Numbered from the stretch's first letter, positions 1 through 9,057 are shown. The stretch is 64,000 nucleotides of DNA from PALSA-505 sp963702235 (GCA_963702235.1 CAVPBZ010000026.1:124001-188000), one strand, 5' to 3'. Numbers and translations: made by a program. Notes: a model not told the origin generated them from the letters alone.

Positions 1-446
1 GACCGGTGGATGCTGCGGGCCATAATCACCTGATCGCCGGGACGCCCAGCGGCCAGCAGCAGGGCCTGGTTGGCCTGGGTGGCGCCGCCGACGCCGAACC
101 GGCACCAGTCCGCATGCCACAGCTGCGCCGCAAGCTCCTCGGCCCGCGCCAGGGTGCCGCCGGTGAGCTTCAGCGTGTCCATCCCGCCGTACAGGGGAAT
201 GTCGCCGTCGGTGACCAGTCCGAGGCCTGCATCCAGGGTCCGGCCGCGGCGCTTGTGACCCGGCACGATGAACGGCATGTCGCCGCGCCCCGCTGCCGTC
301 AGGAACGCGGCGAGCAGCGGCGCGTCCGCGGCGAGTCCCGGTCCGGTAGCAAGGGCCCGTGCGTCCGCGGCGAGTCCCGGTCCGGCGGCAACCGCCCGTG
401 CATCCGCGGCAGGGCGGCCGCCACAGCCATCTGTTCCTGCGGTCAT
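1..446 (-). CDS. Orn/Lys/Arg decarboxylase-like PLP enzyme, N-terminal part (runs off left edge)
   Basis: Read from the minus strand: ATG at 446, five bases after the stop of the upstream regulator, so the two are probably translationally coupled. The first 50 or so residues are Ala/Gly-rich with an internal duplication (AxGPGLAADA twice). Then come the family's N-terminal signatures: PFIVPGHKRRG, DIPLYGGMDTLKL, ARAEELAA, a Gly/Ala-rich FGVGGATQANQA stretch and GDQVIMARSIHRS at the window edge. These match the start of the fold-type I Orn/Lys/Arg decarboxylase family; the PLP lysine lies beyond the window. Substrate cannot be told. Related aminotransferase-like enzymes share this architecture. 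Confidence 0.8.
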   Translation of the reverse strand, partial: MTAGTDGCGGRPAADARAVAAGPGLAADARALATGPGLAADAPLLAAFLTAAGRGDMPFIVPGHKRRGRTLDAGLGLVTDGDIPLYGGMDTLKLTGGTLARAEELAAQLWHADWCRFGVGGATQANQALLLAAGRPGDQVIMARSIHR

Positions 447-451
447 CCGCG

Positions 452-1432
452 TCACACCCATCCGCGCTGGCGTGCTTCCATGCCGGCCTGGAACCGGCTG
501 GACACGTTGAGATCCTGCATGAGGCGCCGGATGTGCCGCTGCGCGGTGCGCAGGCTGCAGCCCAGCGACCGGGCGATGCCCTCGTCGGTCAGCCCCGCGG
601 CCAGGCAGGACAAGACCGCTGTCCTGGTTTCATCCGGCTCGCCGGCAGCTGCGCCGGCCGGATCCTCGCCGAGGAACGACCGCAGCGGTATCGCCCGGTC
701 CCACTCGGCCTCGAACATCGAGATCAGCGACTCGAGCAGGTCACACGGGCGCACGATGAAGGACGCGCTGACCGCATTCTGCCGCGTGTTGATGGGGATC
801 ATGGCCATCTTGTCGTCCACGATCCACAGCTTGGTCGGCAGGTCCGGCCGTACCCGCACCTGCTCGCCGGCGGCCAGGGCGTCCCGGATGTCACCCTCCA
901 GCCGGCCCGGCCACATGACGGCCTGGGCGCTGTAGACGACGCGGTAGCTGATGCCCTCGCGGATGCGGGTCGCCTCCTGGTTGATGTTCTCCTCGGGCGA
1001 CACGACGTAGGGCGGCCGGTCGAACCCCCTGATCTGGTGCTGCGCGGCGCCCGGCAGCTGGCCGGTACGACTCCTGATGTTGCTCTCGCCGGTGATGATT
1101 TCCACCAGCTCGGCCGGATGGTGCTCGCGCGACGCCTCGTGGAAGGCCTTCATCAGGTCGCTGGTGCCCAGCCGGGCCTGCCGCAGCTCGTCCTCCCGCT
1201 TGGCCAGCAGCGGCTCGACGGCGATGTCGGGCGCCACGGCGATATAACGCGCCTGCCTGCCGGGGAGCCGGTTGGCCAGCCCCTGGCGGACCAGCTTCTG
1301 CAGATCCCGGGTGGCCTGCTGCGAGGAGACCGAGCCGTAAGCGGCCAGCTCGGTGACCGTGGACCGCGGGCTGTGAATGAGAACCGTGTACAGGTCCTCT
1401 TCGCTAGATGACAGGCCGAGCGCTTTGAACAT
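452..1432 (-). CDS. TrmB-like / LuxR-type transcriptional regulator
   Basis: A 326-residue DNA-binding regulator. Residues 1-80 form a TrmB-like winged helix (LGLSSSEEDLYTVL, then STVTELAAYGSVSSQQATR). The middle carries a FDRPPYV motif and a ligand-domain-like stretch. The C-terminus (about 265-326) is a LuxR-type HTH with LTDEGIARSLGCSLRTAQRH. The order is the same as in the protein at 53132-54097, with matching FDRPPY, AGEQxRVxxDLP and LTDEAIxRxLG blocks, so the two are paralogues. It precedes a decarboxylase-like gene by five bases and probably regulates it (inference). The ATG at 1432 was chosen because it starts at the conserved first helix. Confidence 0.82.
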   Translation of the reverse strand: MFKALGLSSSEEDLYTVLIHSPRSTVTELAAYGSVSSQQATRDLQKLVRQGLANRLPGRQARYIAVAPDIAVEPLLAKREDELRQARLGTSDLMKAFHEASREHHPAELVEIITGESNIRSRTGQLPGAAQHQIRGFDRPPYVVSPEENINQEATRIREGISYRVVYSAQAVMWPGRLEGDIRDALAAGEQVRVRPDLPTKLWIVDDKMAMIPINTRQNAVSASFIVRPCDLLESLISMFEAEWDRAIPLRSFLGEDPAGAAAGEPDETRTAVLSCLAAGLTDEGIARSLGCSLRTAQRHIRRLMQDLNVSSRFQAGMEARQRGWV

Positions 1433-1589
1433 GAGACGACTCCGCTGTCAGTGGCGGTAGTCCGCCATGCGGCGCGTACCCGCCGCTGCGGCACCCTTGC
1501 GTCACGTTACTGGACGGTACACCATTTTCTGCATACCGGCATTGCGTCCTGCGGAGGCGAAACCGACACCCGGAGGTGCCGCGCTCCAG

Positions 1590-1898
1590 ATGATCCTTGA
1601 GCCAGCACGTGCCCCCTCAGCACTGCCTGCCGGGAAACAGACCCTGGCGGGCGCCGCGGCACCGGGCACGGATCCGCAACTGGCAGCCAACGCGGAGATT
1701 GCCGGGCAGATCGAGCGTGCCTATCCCGGCTACCACGTCTGGATCTCGGACGCCGGGTGGTGGTACGCGACCCGTAAGCACTCCTGGGCGCGCGGTCAGT
1801 CGGCGACCGTGCATGGACCTGGGCCTGGGGAACTCTCCGGCGCACTGGCCGAAGAGGAAGCCGACACGATAGGCCGCGCCATGGCCGGGGCGTGGTAA
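1590..1898 (+). CDS. small conserved actinobacterial hypothetical protein
   Basis: About 102 residues from the ATG at 1590, with GGAGG at 1572-1576 somewhat far upstream. An upstream in-frame ATG at 1467 would add a poor N-terminus. The C-terminal half has an aromatic core (YPGYHVWISDAGWWYATR) followed by an acidic tail. This pattern occurs in short orphan proteins near actinobacterial regulators, but I recognise no domain. It is divergent from the TrmB-like regulator and ends before a strong hairpin. Function unknown. Confidence 0.55.
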   Translation: MILEPARAPSALPAGKQTLAGAAAPGTDPQLAANAEIAGQIERAYPGYHVWISDAGWWYATRKHSWARGQSATVHGPGPGELSGALAEEEADTIGRAMAGAW

Positions 1899-1972
1899 GC
1901 GCAGTCAGGCGCTCGCGGATACCGGACCTGGTGGGCAGGGTGTGCCCAGCGATGTGTCCATGACGCCGGCCA

Positions 1973-2010
1973 AGCTGCCGCCGCGGAGATTACTTTCCGC
2001 GGCGGCAGCT
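1973..2010. terminator. bidirectional hairpin terminator
   Basis: Perfect 15-bp inverted repeat (AGCTGCCGCCGCGGA, loop of 8, complementary arm) between the convergent genes ending at 1898 and 2048. There is no clear U-tract, as is common in actinomycetes. Confidence 0.75.
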
Positions 2011-2047
2011 GGGCGCTCAGCGAGCGCGCCGGTCCGCTAGCAGCATC

Positions 2048-2986
2048 TCACCGCGCCCGGCGCCTGCCGCCCGGCCGGCGAGCTCGGCCGAGGGACAGCC
2101 ACGCGGCCACGGCCGCGACGGCGACCGCCAGGAAGATCAGGGCCGCTCGCTGGCCCGTGGCCGACTGCTTGGCGACCAGCGAGCTGCCGGCGGCGGTGCG
2201 GGCGCCGCGGGCCGGCGAAGTGGCCGTCGTGCCGCCCGCCGGGCTCGCGAGGGAACTGGCCGGCGAAGGCAGGATGGTGGGAAACAAGCCGGTCACCTTC
2301 GCTGCTCTCACGCGGAGGCCGGTGTGCTGAAGCGCGACATTCGCCAGGGGCGCGAGGGAGCCCAGGATTCCCGCGCCCGCGCCGGTCGCTCCGCCCGCGC
2401 TGGTCGCGCCGGGCTGCGCGGTTCCGGTGTGACCTCCGCCGGGCGTGGGCGACGGCGACCCGGTGGGGGAGGGCGTGCCGCTCGGGGAGGGTGACGGCGA
2501 CCCGGTCGGGGACGGCGTGGGCGAGCCCGTGGGGGACGGCGACCCGATGGGGGACGGTGAGCCGCCAGGGAAGGACGTGGGCGGGCTCGTGGGCGACGGT
2601 GACGGCGACCCGGTGGGGGACGGCGATGGCGACCCGGTGGCGGAAGGGGTGGGTGGCGCGGTGGGGGACGGTGACGCCGATGTGGTGGCAGACGGCGAGC
2701 CGGCCGGGGAGGACGTGCCGGACCCGGTGGGGGACGGTGCCGCCGCGGCCCTGGCTGCAGCCGCCGTATCTGCGTGCAGGGCCTGCGGGCTGGCCAGGGC
2801 CGTCGTGGCTATCCCGGTGAGCAGCAGCGGGATGCCGGCGAGCACGCCGAATCTGGTGGCCCGCCGGCCCGGCCAGGCACCGGCCCCGGGGGAGCGCAGG
2901 CGGTGCCGCAAACGGTGCCGCAGACGGCGTGCCGCCGCTCTCGGCCGGGAAACGCGGGCAGGGGGCGCTGACTGCGGGGGAGTCAT
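2048..2986 (-). CDS. secreted Ser/Thr/Pro-rich repeat protein with C-terminal membrane anchor
   Basis: A 312-residue surface protein. An Arg-rich cytoplasmic start precedes a hydrophobic signal segment at about 46-65 (FGVLAGIPLLLTGIATTALA). Residues 85-190 are a Pro/Ser/Thr/Gly repeat built on SPSPTGSP units, then a short globular-looking part. The end is a transmembrane stretch (about 278-300) followed by a basic tail (RRPGGRRRAR), the usual arrangement of an anchored wall-spanning protein. No enzyme domain is visible. It is divergent from the propeller gene at 3058 across 71 bases, so the two may share a promoter region. Function unknown. Confidence 0.65.
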   Translation of the reverse strand: MTPPQSAPPARVSRPRAAARRLRHRLRHRLRSPGAGAWPGRRATRFGVLAGIPLLLTGIATTALASPQALHADTAAAARAAAAPSPTGSGTSSPAGSPSATTSASPSPTAPPTPSATGSPSPSPTGSPSPSPTSPPTSFPGGSPSPIGSPSPTGSPTPSPTGSPSPSPSGTPSPTGSPSPTPGGGHTGTAQPGATSAGGATGAGAGILGSLAPLANVALQHTGLRVRAAKVTGLFPTILPSPASSLASPAGGTTATSPARGARTAAGSSLVAKQSATGQRAALIFLAVAVAAVAAWLSLGRARRPGGRRRAR

Positions 2987-3057
2987 GGTGATGGGACGCG
3001 CCGCGTGCCGATGCGGTTCCCCGTCGGCGGCGGGGCCGGACCGCCTACCGTAGGTGC

Positions 3058-5463
3058 GTGCGGTACACCGAGGAGGAGCTGGCGCGTAGACGTCGTGCGC
3101 GCGCCGGGCCCCGCCAGGCCGAGGGCCGCCCGGCCGAGGGCCGCCAGGCTGGGCCGCGCCCCGCCAGGCCGCGCCCCGCCGGACCCCGCCCCGGGCGCTC
3201 CCCTGCCGGGCGCCCGCCCGCCAGACGCCCGCCCGCCGGGCGCCCGCGCGCGCGTTCGGCCGCGCACGGCCGCCGCCGGCTCGCCGCCCTCCTCGCCTGC
3301 GCCGCCCTGTCCGCAGTGGTGCTCTGGGTGGGGCTGGCCGGCCATTCCGGCGGTAGCGGCGCCCCGCCCGGCCGGAGCGCGAGCGGCCCGGTGTCGGCCG
3401 GGCCGGCGTCGGCCCGGGGCCGACTCGTGCTTGAGGTCATCCCGGCTCCCTACCAGCTTCCCGTGCCCGTCTCGCGCGAGGTGGTGCTGCCCGGCGCGAT
3501 CGCGGGGCGCCGCGGCCCGCGCGGCCCGGGACCGGCCTTGATGATCGCCGGCGGCCTCACCGGGGGTTCCGCTACCACCGGTGCCGTCACGGTGCTCAAC
3601 CCGGTGACCGGCCAGACCCGGCAGGACGGCCGGCTGACGGTCCCCACCCACGACGCGGCGGGCGCGATGCTCGGGTCGACGCCGTTCGTGTTTGGCGGCG
3701 GTTCGGCGGCCAGCACGGCCGCGGTCCAGTCCGGCCAGCCGGGCCCCGCGTGGACGGCCCCAGGCAGGCTGCCGGCGCTGCGCAGCGACCTGTCCGCGGT
3801 GACCGTGGGCGGCAAGGCCTATCTCATCGGCGGCTACGACGGCGCGCGGTACAGCCCGGACGTGCTCGCCACCGCCGACGGCAAGCGGTTCAGCGTCGCG
3901 GCCAGGCTCCCGGTGCCGGTCCGGTACGCGGCGGTGGCCGCGCTCGGCGCGCAGATCTGGGTGTTCGGCGGCCAGACCCCGGCCGGGATCACCGACGCGA
4001 TCCAGCGCATCGACCTGCGCACGGGCCGGGCGGCGGTCGCTGGCCGGCTGCCAGCGCCGCTCACGGCGGCGGCGGGCTTCACCCTGGACGGCCGCATCTA
4101 CCTGGCGGGCGGCCAGACCGCCCCGGCGAGCGGGCGGCCCGGCGTCGCGAGCCCGTCGGCCCCGCTGACCACCAGCGGCGAGGTGCTCGAATACGACCCG
4201 GCCCCGGGCCAGGGGCGAACGGGCAGCACCGAGGTCGCCGGACACCTGCCGGTACCGGTGACGAACGCCGCGGCGGCCGTCACCGGTGGCCTGGCCTACC
4301 TGATCGGCGGGGAGAACCGATCCCGGCCGCTCCCGGCGGTGACCACGTTCCGCCTCGTCCCGGCGTCCGCCGCGCTGCCGCCCATGGCCGCGGGGGACTC
4401 GACGGACGTGACCGCGGCGGGCAGCGCGGCGGCCGGAGCTTCGGCCGCGACCACAGGTCAGCCCGCCAGTCCCGTCCTCACCAGCGCGCCGTGGCTCGCG
4501 CCGCCGCACGGGCGCGGCCACCTGGCGCCGGGTTCCGATCCCGCCGCGCTGCCCGGTGACGTGCTGATCGCCGACCACCTCAACAACCGCCTGCTGATCA
4601 TCGACCCGCAGGGCCGGGTCAGGTGGCAGTTCCCGCGCCCCGGCGACCTCGCCCGCGGGCAGACGTTCCTGGTTCCCGACGACGCGTTCTTCAGCCCGGA
4701 CGGGAAGTACATCATCGCCACCCAGGAAGACAACTTCGTCATCAGCGTGATCAGCGTCGCCACCAGCAAGATCGTCTACCGGTACGGCACGCCGGGCGTG
4801 CCGGGCAGCGGGCCCAACCACCTGAACAACCCGGACGACGCCATGATCGCCCCGGGCGGTGACATCGTGACCGCGGACATCAAGAACTGCCGGATCGTGA
4901 CGATCGCCCCGCCCGCCCACGATCTGCTGCACGTCATCGGCCGGACTACCAACCAGTGCCTGCACGACCCGCCGCACCGGTTCGGCAGCCCGAACGGCGC
5001 CTTCCCGCTGACCAACGGCGACTACCTGGTCACCGAGATCAACGGCGCCTGGGCGGACGAGATGAGCCTGTCCGGGCACGTGTCCTGGGCGGTCCACCCG
5101 CCCGGCGTCGCCTATCCCTCCGACACCAACGAGGTCTACCCGGGCCGGTACCTGACCGTCAACTACTCCGCCGCGGGCCGGGTGGTCGAGTTCGACTCCC
5201 GCGGCCGGCTGCTGTGGCGGTTCGGCGGCCTCAACCACCCCTCGCTGGCGCTGCCGCTACCCAACGGCGACATCCTGGTCAACGACGACTTCAACAACCG
5301 GGTCATCGTGATCGACCCGGTCACCCACCGCATCGTGTGGCAGTACGGGCACACCGGAGTCGCCGGCAGCAGGCCCGGCTACCTGCACAACCCGGACGGC
5401 GTGGATCTCACCCCGCCGGAATCGATGCTCGTCACGCACGCCGCGACCATGGGCCGCCCCTGA
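3058..5463 (+). CDS. membrane-anchored double beta-propeller protein (Kelch-like plus NHL/PQQ-like)
   Basis: 801 residues from a GTG. Residues 8-72 are extremely Arg/Pro-rich. One transmembrane segment follows at 75-94, so most of the protein is extracytoplasmic. Residues 150-430 show Kelch-type blades (KAYLIGGYDGARYSPDV, IWVFGGQTPAGITDAIQ, RIYLAGGQ, LAYLIGGE). After a Thr/Ala linker, residues 485-795 form a second propeller with repeated LIADHLNNRLLIIDPQGRV, NDDFNNRVIVIDP and WQYGHTG blades. The second half resembles NHL or arylsulfotransferase-like propellers, but no catalytic residues are evident. Probably a surface binding or scaffold protein. Confidence 0.75.
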   Translation: MRYTEEELARRRRARAGPRQAEGRPAEGRQAGPRPARPRPAGPRPGRSPAGRPPARRPPAGRPRARSAAHGRRRLAALLACAALSAVVLWVGLAGHSGGSGAPPGRSASGPVSAGPASARGRLVLEVIPAPYQLPVPVSREVVLPGAIAGRRGPRGPGPALMIAGGLTGGSATTGAVTVLNPVTGQTRQDGRLTVPTHDAAGAMLGSTPFVFGGGSAASTAAVQSGQPGPAWTAPGRLPALRSDLSAVTVGGKAYLIGGYDGARYSPDVLATADGKRFSVAARLPVPVRYAAVAALGAQIWVFGGQTPAGITDAIQRIDLRTGRAAVAGRLPAPLTAAAGFTLDGRIYLAGGQTAPASGRPGVASPSAPLTTSGEVLEYDPAPGQGRTGSTEVAGHLPVPVTNAAAAVTGGLAYLIGGENRSRPLPAVTTFRLVPASAALPPMAAGDSTDVTAAGSAAAGASAATTGQPASPVLTSAPWLAPPHGRGHLAPGSDPAALPGDVLIADHLNNRLLIIDPQGRVRWQFPRPGDLARGQTFLVPDDAFFSPDGKYIIATQEDNFVISVISVATSKIVYRYGTPGVPGSGPNHLNNPDDAMIAPGGDIVTADIKNCRIVTIAPPAHDLLHVIGRTTNQCLHDPPHRFGSPNGAFPLTNGDYLVTEINGAWADEMSLSGHVSWAVHPPGVAYPSDTNEVYPGRYLTVNYSAAGRVVEFDSRGRLLWRFGGLNHPSLALPLPNGDILVNDDFNNRVIVIDPVTHRIVWQYGHTGVAGSRPGYLHNPDGVDLTPPESMLVTHAATMGRP

Positions 5464-5494
5464 ATCCCCGTCGCCCAGACGGGTCCCAGGGCAG

Positions 5495-6241
5495 TCAGGA
5501 CGAGGCCGGCGGGCGGAACGCGGCAAACGGGTTGGTCACGCGCAGGCTCCGCCCGGCGAACCGGTACACGGTGGCCAGGCCACCCGCGGCCGCCGGGCGC
5601 ACGGTCTCGCCGGTGGCCTCGATGACCCCGCGCCGGACCAGGATGCGCTGCAGGTTGGTCGCCGACACCGGATGGCCGAGTGCCGCCGCGTAGATCTCCC
5701 GCAGTTCGGTGATGGTGAACGTGACCGGAGCCAGCGCGAAGCCGATGTTCGTGTAGGAGAGCTTCGCGCGCAGCCGCTCCCGGGCCGACCCGATGATCGA
5801 CTCGTGGTCGAACGCGGTGCGGGGCAGCCCGTCGGCCGGGTGCCACACGGTGTCCGGCGGGATCCCCGGGCTCACGTCGGAAGCCACCAGGGCCAGGTAC
5901 GCGGTGGCCAGCACCCGCTCGCCCGGGTGCCGGCCCGGGTCGCTGCGGGTCTCCAGCTGCTCCAGGTGGCTGACGTCGGTGAGGTCAACCTTCACCGCGA
6001 GGTGGCGGCCGAGTGAGGCGCCGAGCCGCTCGCCGCCCCCCAGCGGCCCGCCGGGCAGCGCCCAGCACCCCTCGAACGGCGGGCGGGCGCGGCGCCAGAG
6101 CAGCACCTCCAGCCGCTGGTCACGGACGCGGAACACCACGGCCAGCACCTCATGCCGGAACCGGTCCCCGTGCCCGTCCCCGCCTCCGGCCGGCCGCCGC
6201 GTCGCCTGACTTGCCTGCACGAGAGTAGGGTAGTGTCTCAT
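5495..6241 (-). CDS. nrtR: NrtR-type Nudix-related transcriptional regulator of NAD metabolism
   Basis: 248 residues. The N-terminal half is a Nudix-like domain (EVLAVVFRVRDQRLEVLLWRR, then ALPGGPL) in which the catalytic Nudix box is degenerate, as in the NrtR family, where the domain senses ADP-ribose-type ligands. The C-terminal half is the NrtR winged helix (FTITELREIYAAALGHP, NLQRILVRRGVIEATGE). The gene is divergent from nadABC, the regulon expected from the family. The ATG at 6241 fits the conserved start; the longer open frame upstream is only the antisense of nadA. Confidence 0.88.
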   Translation of the reverse strand: MRHYPTLVQASQATRRPAGGGDGHGDRFRHEVLAVVFRVRDQRLEVLLWRRARPPFEGCWALPGGPLGGGERLGASLGRHLAVKVDLTDVSHLEQLETRSDPGRHPGERVLATAYLALVASDVSPGIPPDTVWHPADGLPRTAFDHESIIGSARERLRAKLSYTNIGFALAPVTFTITELREIYAAALGHPVSATNLQRILVRRGVIEATGETVRPAAAGGLATVYRFAGRSLRVTNPFAAFRPPASS

Positions 6242-6244
6242 CAG

Positions 6245-6267
6245 GTTTTCGCCTATCAGTCGAAAAC
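6245..6267. promoter_or_regulatory. candidate NrtR operator between nrtR and nadA
   Basis: Perfect 7-bp inverted repeat GTTTTCG / CGAAAAC with a 9-base spacer, centred at 6256. It sits just upstream of both the nrtR start and the nadA ribosome-binding site, in the only AT-rich stretch nearby. A repressor bound here would block both genes. Assignment to NrtR rests on position and symmetry only. Confidence 0.6.
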
Positions 6268-6286
6268 TAGGAGCGAGGGAGCAGCG

Positions 6287-7375
6287 ATGAGCATCGCCAG
6301 CGCAGCCAGGGCCGGGGCCGCAGCCAGGGCCGGGGCCGCAGCCAGGGCCGCGGCGGCAGCCGGCGCCGGCGCCACGGACCAGGCCGGTCCCGTAGACGAC
6401 CAGGGGAGCGAGCCCGGCCCGGGCTGGGCGGAAGAAGTCCGCCGCCTCGCCGCCGAACGCGACGCGGTCATCCTCGCCCACAATTACCAGCTGCCCGCGA
6501 TCCAGGACATCGCCGACCACACCGGCGACTCGCTCGCGCTGTCCCGCCTCGCGGCGACCAGCACGGCCCGCGTCATCGTGTTCGCCGGCGTGTACTTCAT
6601 GGCCGAGACGGCGAAGATCCTCGGCCCGGCCAAGACGGTGCTCATCCCGGACCGGCGGGCGGGCTGCTCGCTGGCCGACAGCATCACCTCCGCCCAGCTG
6701 CGGGACTGGAAGGCGGCGCACCCGGGCGCGGCCGTGGTCGCCTACGTGAACACCAGCGCCGAGGTGAAGGCCGAGGCGGACGTGTGCTGCACCTCCTCGA
6801 ACGCGGCCGAGGTGGTGAACTCCATCCCGGCTGGCCGCGAGGTGCTGTTCCTGCCCGACCAGTTCCTCGGCGCGCACGTCCGGCGGCTGACCGGCCGGAA
6901 GAACATGCTCATCTGGGCCGGGGAGTGCCACGTGCACGCCGCGATCAGCGGCGCGGACCTGGCCGCGCAGGTGGCCGCGGCGCCCGGCGCGCAGCTGTTC
7001 ATCCACCCGGAGTGCGGCTGCGCCACCTCGGCGCTCTACCTGGCCGGCGACGGAATCGTTCCTGCGGACCGGGTCCGCATCCTGTCCACCGGCGGCATGG
7101 CGGCCGCGGCCGCCTCGGCGGGCCCGGGCCCGGTGCTGGTGGCCTCCGAGACCGGCATGCTGCACCAGCTCCGCAAGGCCGCGCCCGGGACCGACTTCCG
7201 GGCCGTGAACGACCGGGCGTCCTGCCGGTACATGAAGATGATCACGCCGGCGGCACTGCTGCGCTGCCTGCGGGACGGCACGGACGAGGTGACCGTCGAG
7301 CCGGCCGTGGCCAGCCGGGCCGCGTCAGCCGTTCGGAAAATGATCGCTCTCGGTCATCCGGGCGGCGGGGAATGA
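6287..7375 (+). CDS. nadA: quinolinate synthase NadA
   Basis: 362 residues. Condenses iminoaspartate with dihydroxyacetone phosphate to quinolinate using a [4Fe-4S] cluster. The three cluster cysteines are in VCCTSSNA, HPECGC and SCRYMKM. The HNYQ and GDS(L/A)A signatures of the first domain are also present. The first 40 residues are an Ala/Gly/Arg low-complexity extension encoded by an 18-bp repeat. The ATG at 6287 has GAGGGA six bases upstream. The stop overlaps the nadB start (ATGA), indicating an operon. Confidence 0.95.
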   Translation: MSIASAARAGAAARAGAAARAAAAAGAGATDQAGPVDDQGSEPGPGWAEEVRRLAAERDAVILAHNYQLPAIQDIADHTGDSLALSRLAATSTARVIVFAGVYFMAETAKILGPAKTVLIPDRRAGCSLADSITSAQLRDWKAAHPGAAVVAYVNTSAEVKAEADVCCTSSNAAEVVNSIPAGREVLFLPDQFLGAHVRRLTGRKNMLIWAGECHVHAAISGADLAAQVAAAPGAQLFIHPECGCATSALYLAGDGIVPADRVRILSTGGMAAAAASAGPGPVLVASETGMLHQLRKAAPGTDFRAVNDRASCRYMKMITPAALLRCLRDGTDEVTVEPAVASRAASAVRKMIALGHPGGGE

Positions 7376-9057
7376 ACCCGGAATGGGAGGCCCGTGCCGA
7401 CCTGGTCGTGGCCGGCAGCGGCGCGGCCGGGCTGACCGCCGCCCTGCGCGCCCGCGAGGCCGGCCTGCGCGTCGTCGTGGTGACCAAATCCGCGCTCAGC
7501 GACGGCAGTACCCGGTGGGCGCAGGGCGGGATCGCGGTCGTGCTGCCGGACGACCATGAGACGGGCGATTTTCCCGAACGGCACGAGGCCGACACGGTCA
7601 CGGCGGGGGCCGGCCTTTGCGAGCCGGAGGCCGTGACCACCATTCTCGGCGGCGGCCCGGCGGCGGTCGCCAGGCTGCGCCGCCGAGGCGCCGTGTTCGA
7701 CCGGACCGGGAGCGGGGCGCTGGCCCTGGGGCGGGAGGGCGGGCACAGCGCGTTCCGGGTACTGCACGCCGGCGGGGACGCGACCGGCGCCGAAGTGGAA
7801 CGCGCCCTGGCCGGCGCGGTGCGCCACGCGCGGATACCGGTGCTCGAGCGGCACCTGGCGGCGGAGGTACTGGTCACCGACGCCGGCGCCGCGGCCGGGC
7901 TGCTCGTGCTGGCCGCCGGGACGGATGGCAGCGGCCGGGACCGGCCGGGGCTGGTGCGGGCGCCGGCGGTGCTGCTGGCCACCGGCGGCCTGGGCCAGCT
8001 CTACCGGGTCACGTCGAACCCGGGCGTCGCGACCGGGGACGGGCTGGCGCTCGCGCTGCGGGCCGGGGCCGCCGCCGCCGACGTGGAGTTTGTGCAGTTC
8101 CATCCCACCGTGCTGTACCCGGGCGCGAGCGGCAGCGGGATGGCGCCGCTGGTGACCGAAGCGCTGCGCGGCGAGGGCGCCATCCTCGTCAACGCGACCG
8201 GCGCCCGGGTCATGGCCGGCCTGCATCCGCTGGCCGACCTCGCGCCGCGGGACGTGGTCGCGGCGGCGATCACGCGGGTGATGGCGCGGGCGCCTGGCGG
8301 GGTCGGCGACCACGTGTTCCTTGACGCTACGGGTCTCGGCCCGGCGCTGTTGCGCCGCCGCTTCCCGGGCGTGCGCGCCGCCTGCCTGGCGGCCGGCATC
8401 GACCCGGCCCGGCAGCCGATCCCGGTGGTCCCGGCCGCGCACTACCACTGCGGCGGGGTGCTGACGGACTCCGGCGGCCGGACCAGCGTGCCCGGCCTGT
8501 ACGCGGCCGGCGAGGTGGCCAGGACCGGGCTGCACGGCGCCAACCGGCTGGCCTCCAACAGCCTGCTGGAAGGCCTGGTCATGGGGGAGCGGGCGGCGGC
8601 GGCCATCGCCGCGTCCCGCACCCCGCGGCGGCCGCCCGAGCCGGTGCTCCCGTCCGGCCCGCCGCCCGATGCTGCCGACCCGGCGGTGCTCCGCGGCCTG
8701 ATGAGCAGGCACGCCGCGATCGGCCGGGACGGCGCGGGCCTGGCCGCCGCCCAGGCCGGCATCACGGCATCGGTGACGGCGGGGACCGCTGGAAGCCGGG
8801 CCCGGTACGAGGCGGCGTTCCTCACCCTGGCGGCCGGGGCCGTGCTCGCCGCGGCCGCCGAGCGGACCGAATCCCGCGGCTGTCACGTCCGCACCGACCA
8901 CCCCGATCGCGACGACGCGCGGTGGCGCCGCAGCGTGGTGGTCCGGCTGGCCGGGTCCGGCGCGCCGGAGGTCGCCGGTGCGCTGCCGCCCGTGGCGGCC
9001 CGGCCTGCCCAGCCCGTCGCGGTCGCCGTTGCCGCGCCGGCCGAGGTGGCGCGGTGA
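7372..9057 (+). CDS. nadB: L-aspartate oxidase NadB
   Basis: 561 residues. FAD enzyme oxidising aspartate to iminoaspartate, the NadA substrate. Seen: N-terminal dinucleotide motif VAGSGAAGLTAALRA, TRWAQGGIAVV, the RVLHAGGDATG block, VEFVQFHPTVL, and the C-terminal FAD segment GLYAAGEVARTGLHGANRLA. The C-terminal helical domain is Ala-rich. It overlaps nadA at the start and nadC at the stop (GTGA). Confidence 0.95.
   Translation: MNPEWEARADLVVAGSGAAGLTAALRAREAGLRVVVVTKSALSDGSTRWAQGGIAVVLPDDHETGDFPERHEADTVTAGAGLCEPEAVTTILGGGPAAVARLRRRGAVFDRTGSGALALGREGGHSAFRVLHAGGDATGAEVERALAGAVRHARIPVLERHLAAEVLVTDAGAAAGLLVLAAGTDGSGRDRPGLVRAPAVLLATGGLGQLYRVTSNPGVATGDGLALALRAGAAAADVEFVQFHPTVLYPGASGSGMAPLVTEALRGEGAILVNATGARVMAGLHPLADLAPRDVVAAAITRVMARAPGGVGDHVFLDATGLGPALLRRRFPGVRAACLAAGIDPARQPIPVVPAAHYHCGGVLTDSGGRTSVPGLYAAGEVARTGLHGANRLASNSLLEGLVMGERAAAAIAASRTPRRPPEPVLPSGPPPDAADPAVLRGLMSRHAAIGRDGAGLAAAQAGITASVTAGTAGSRARYEAAFLTLAAGAVLAAAAERTESRGCHVRTDHPDRDDARWRRSVVVRLAGSGAPEVAGALPPVAARPAQPVAVAVAAPAEVAR

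Noticed and set aside
2983..5238. 751-codon minus-strand open frame opposite the propeller gene
   Set aside because: Arg/Gly-rich composition with no domain; a GC-rich shadow of the plus-strand gene.
5495..7165. Long N-terminal extension of NrtR
   Set aside because: The extra residues lie antisense to nadA and have no domain; the family start fits 6241.
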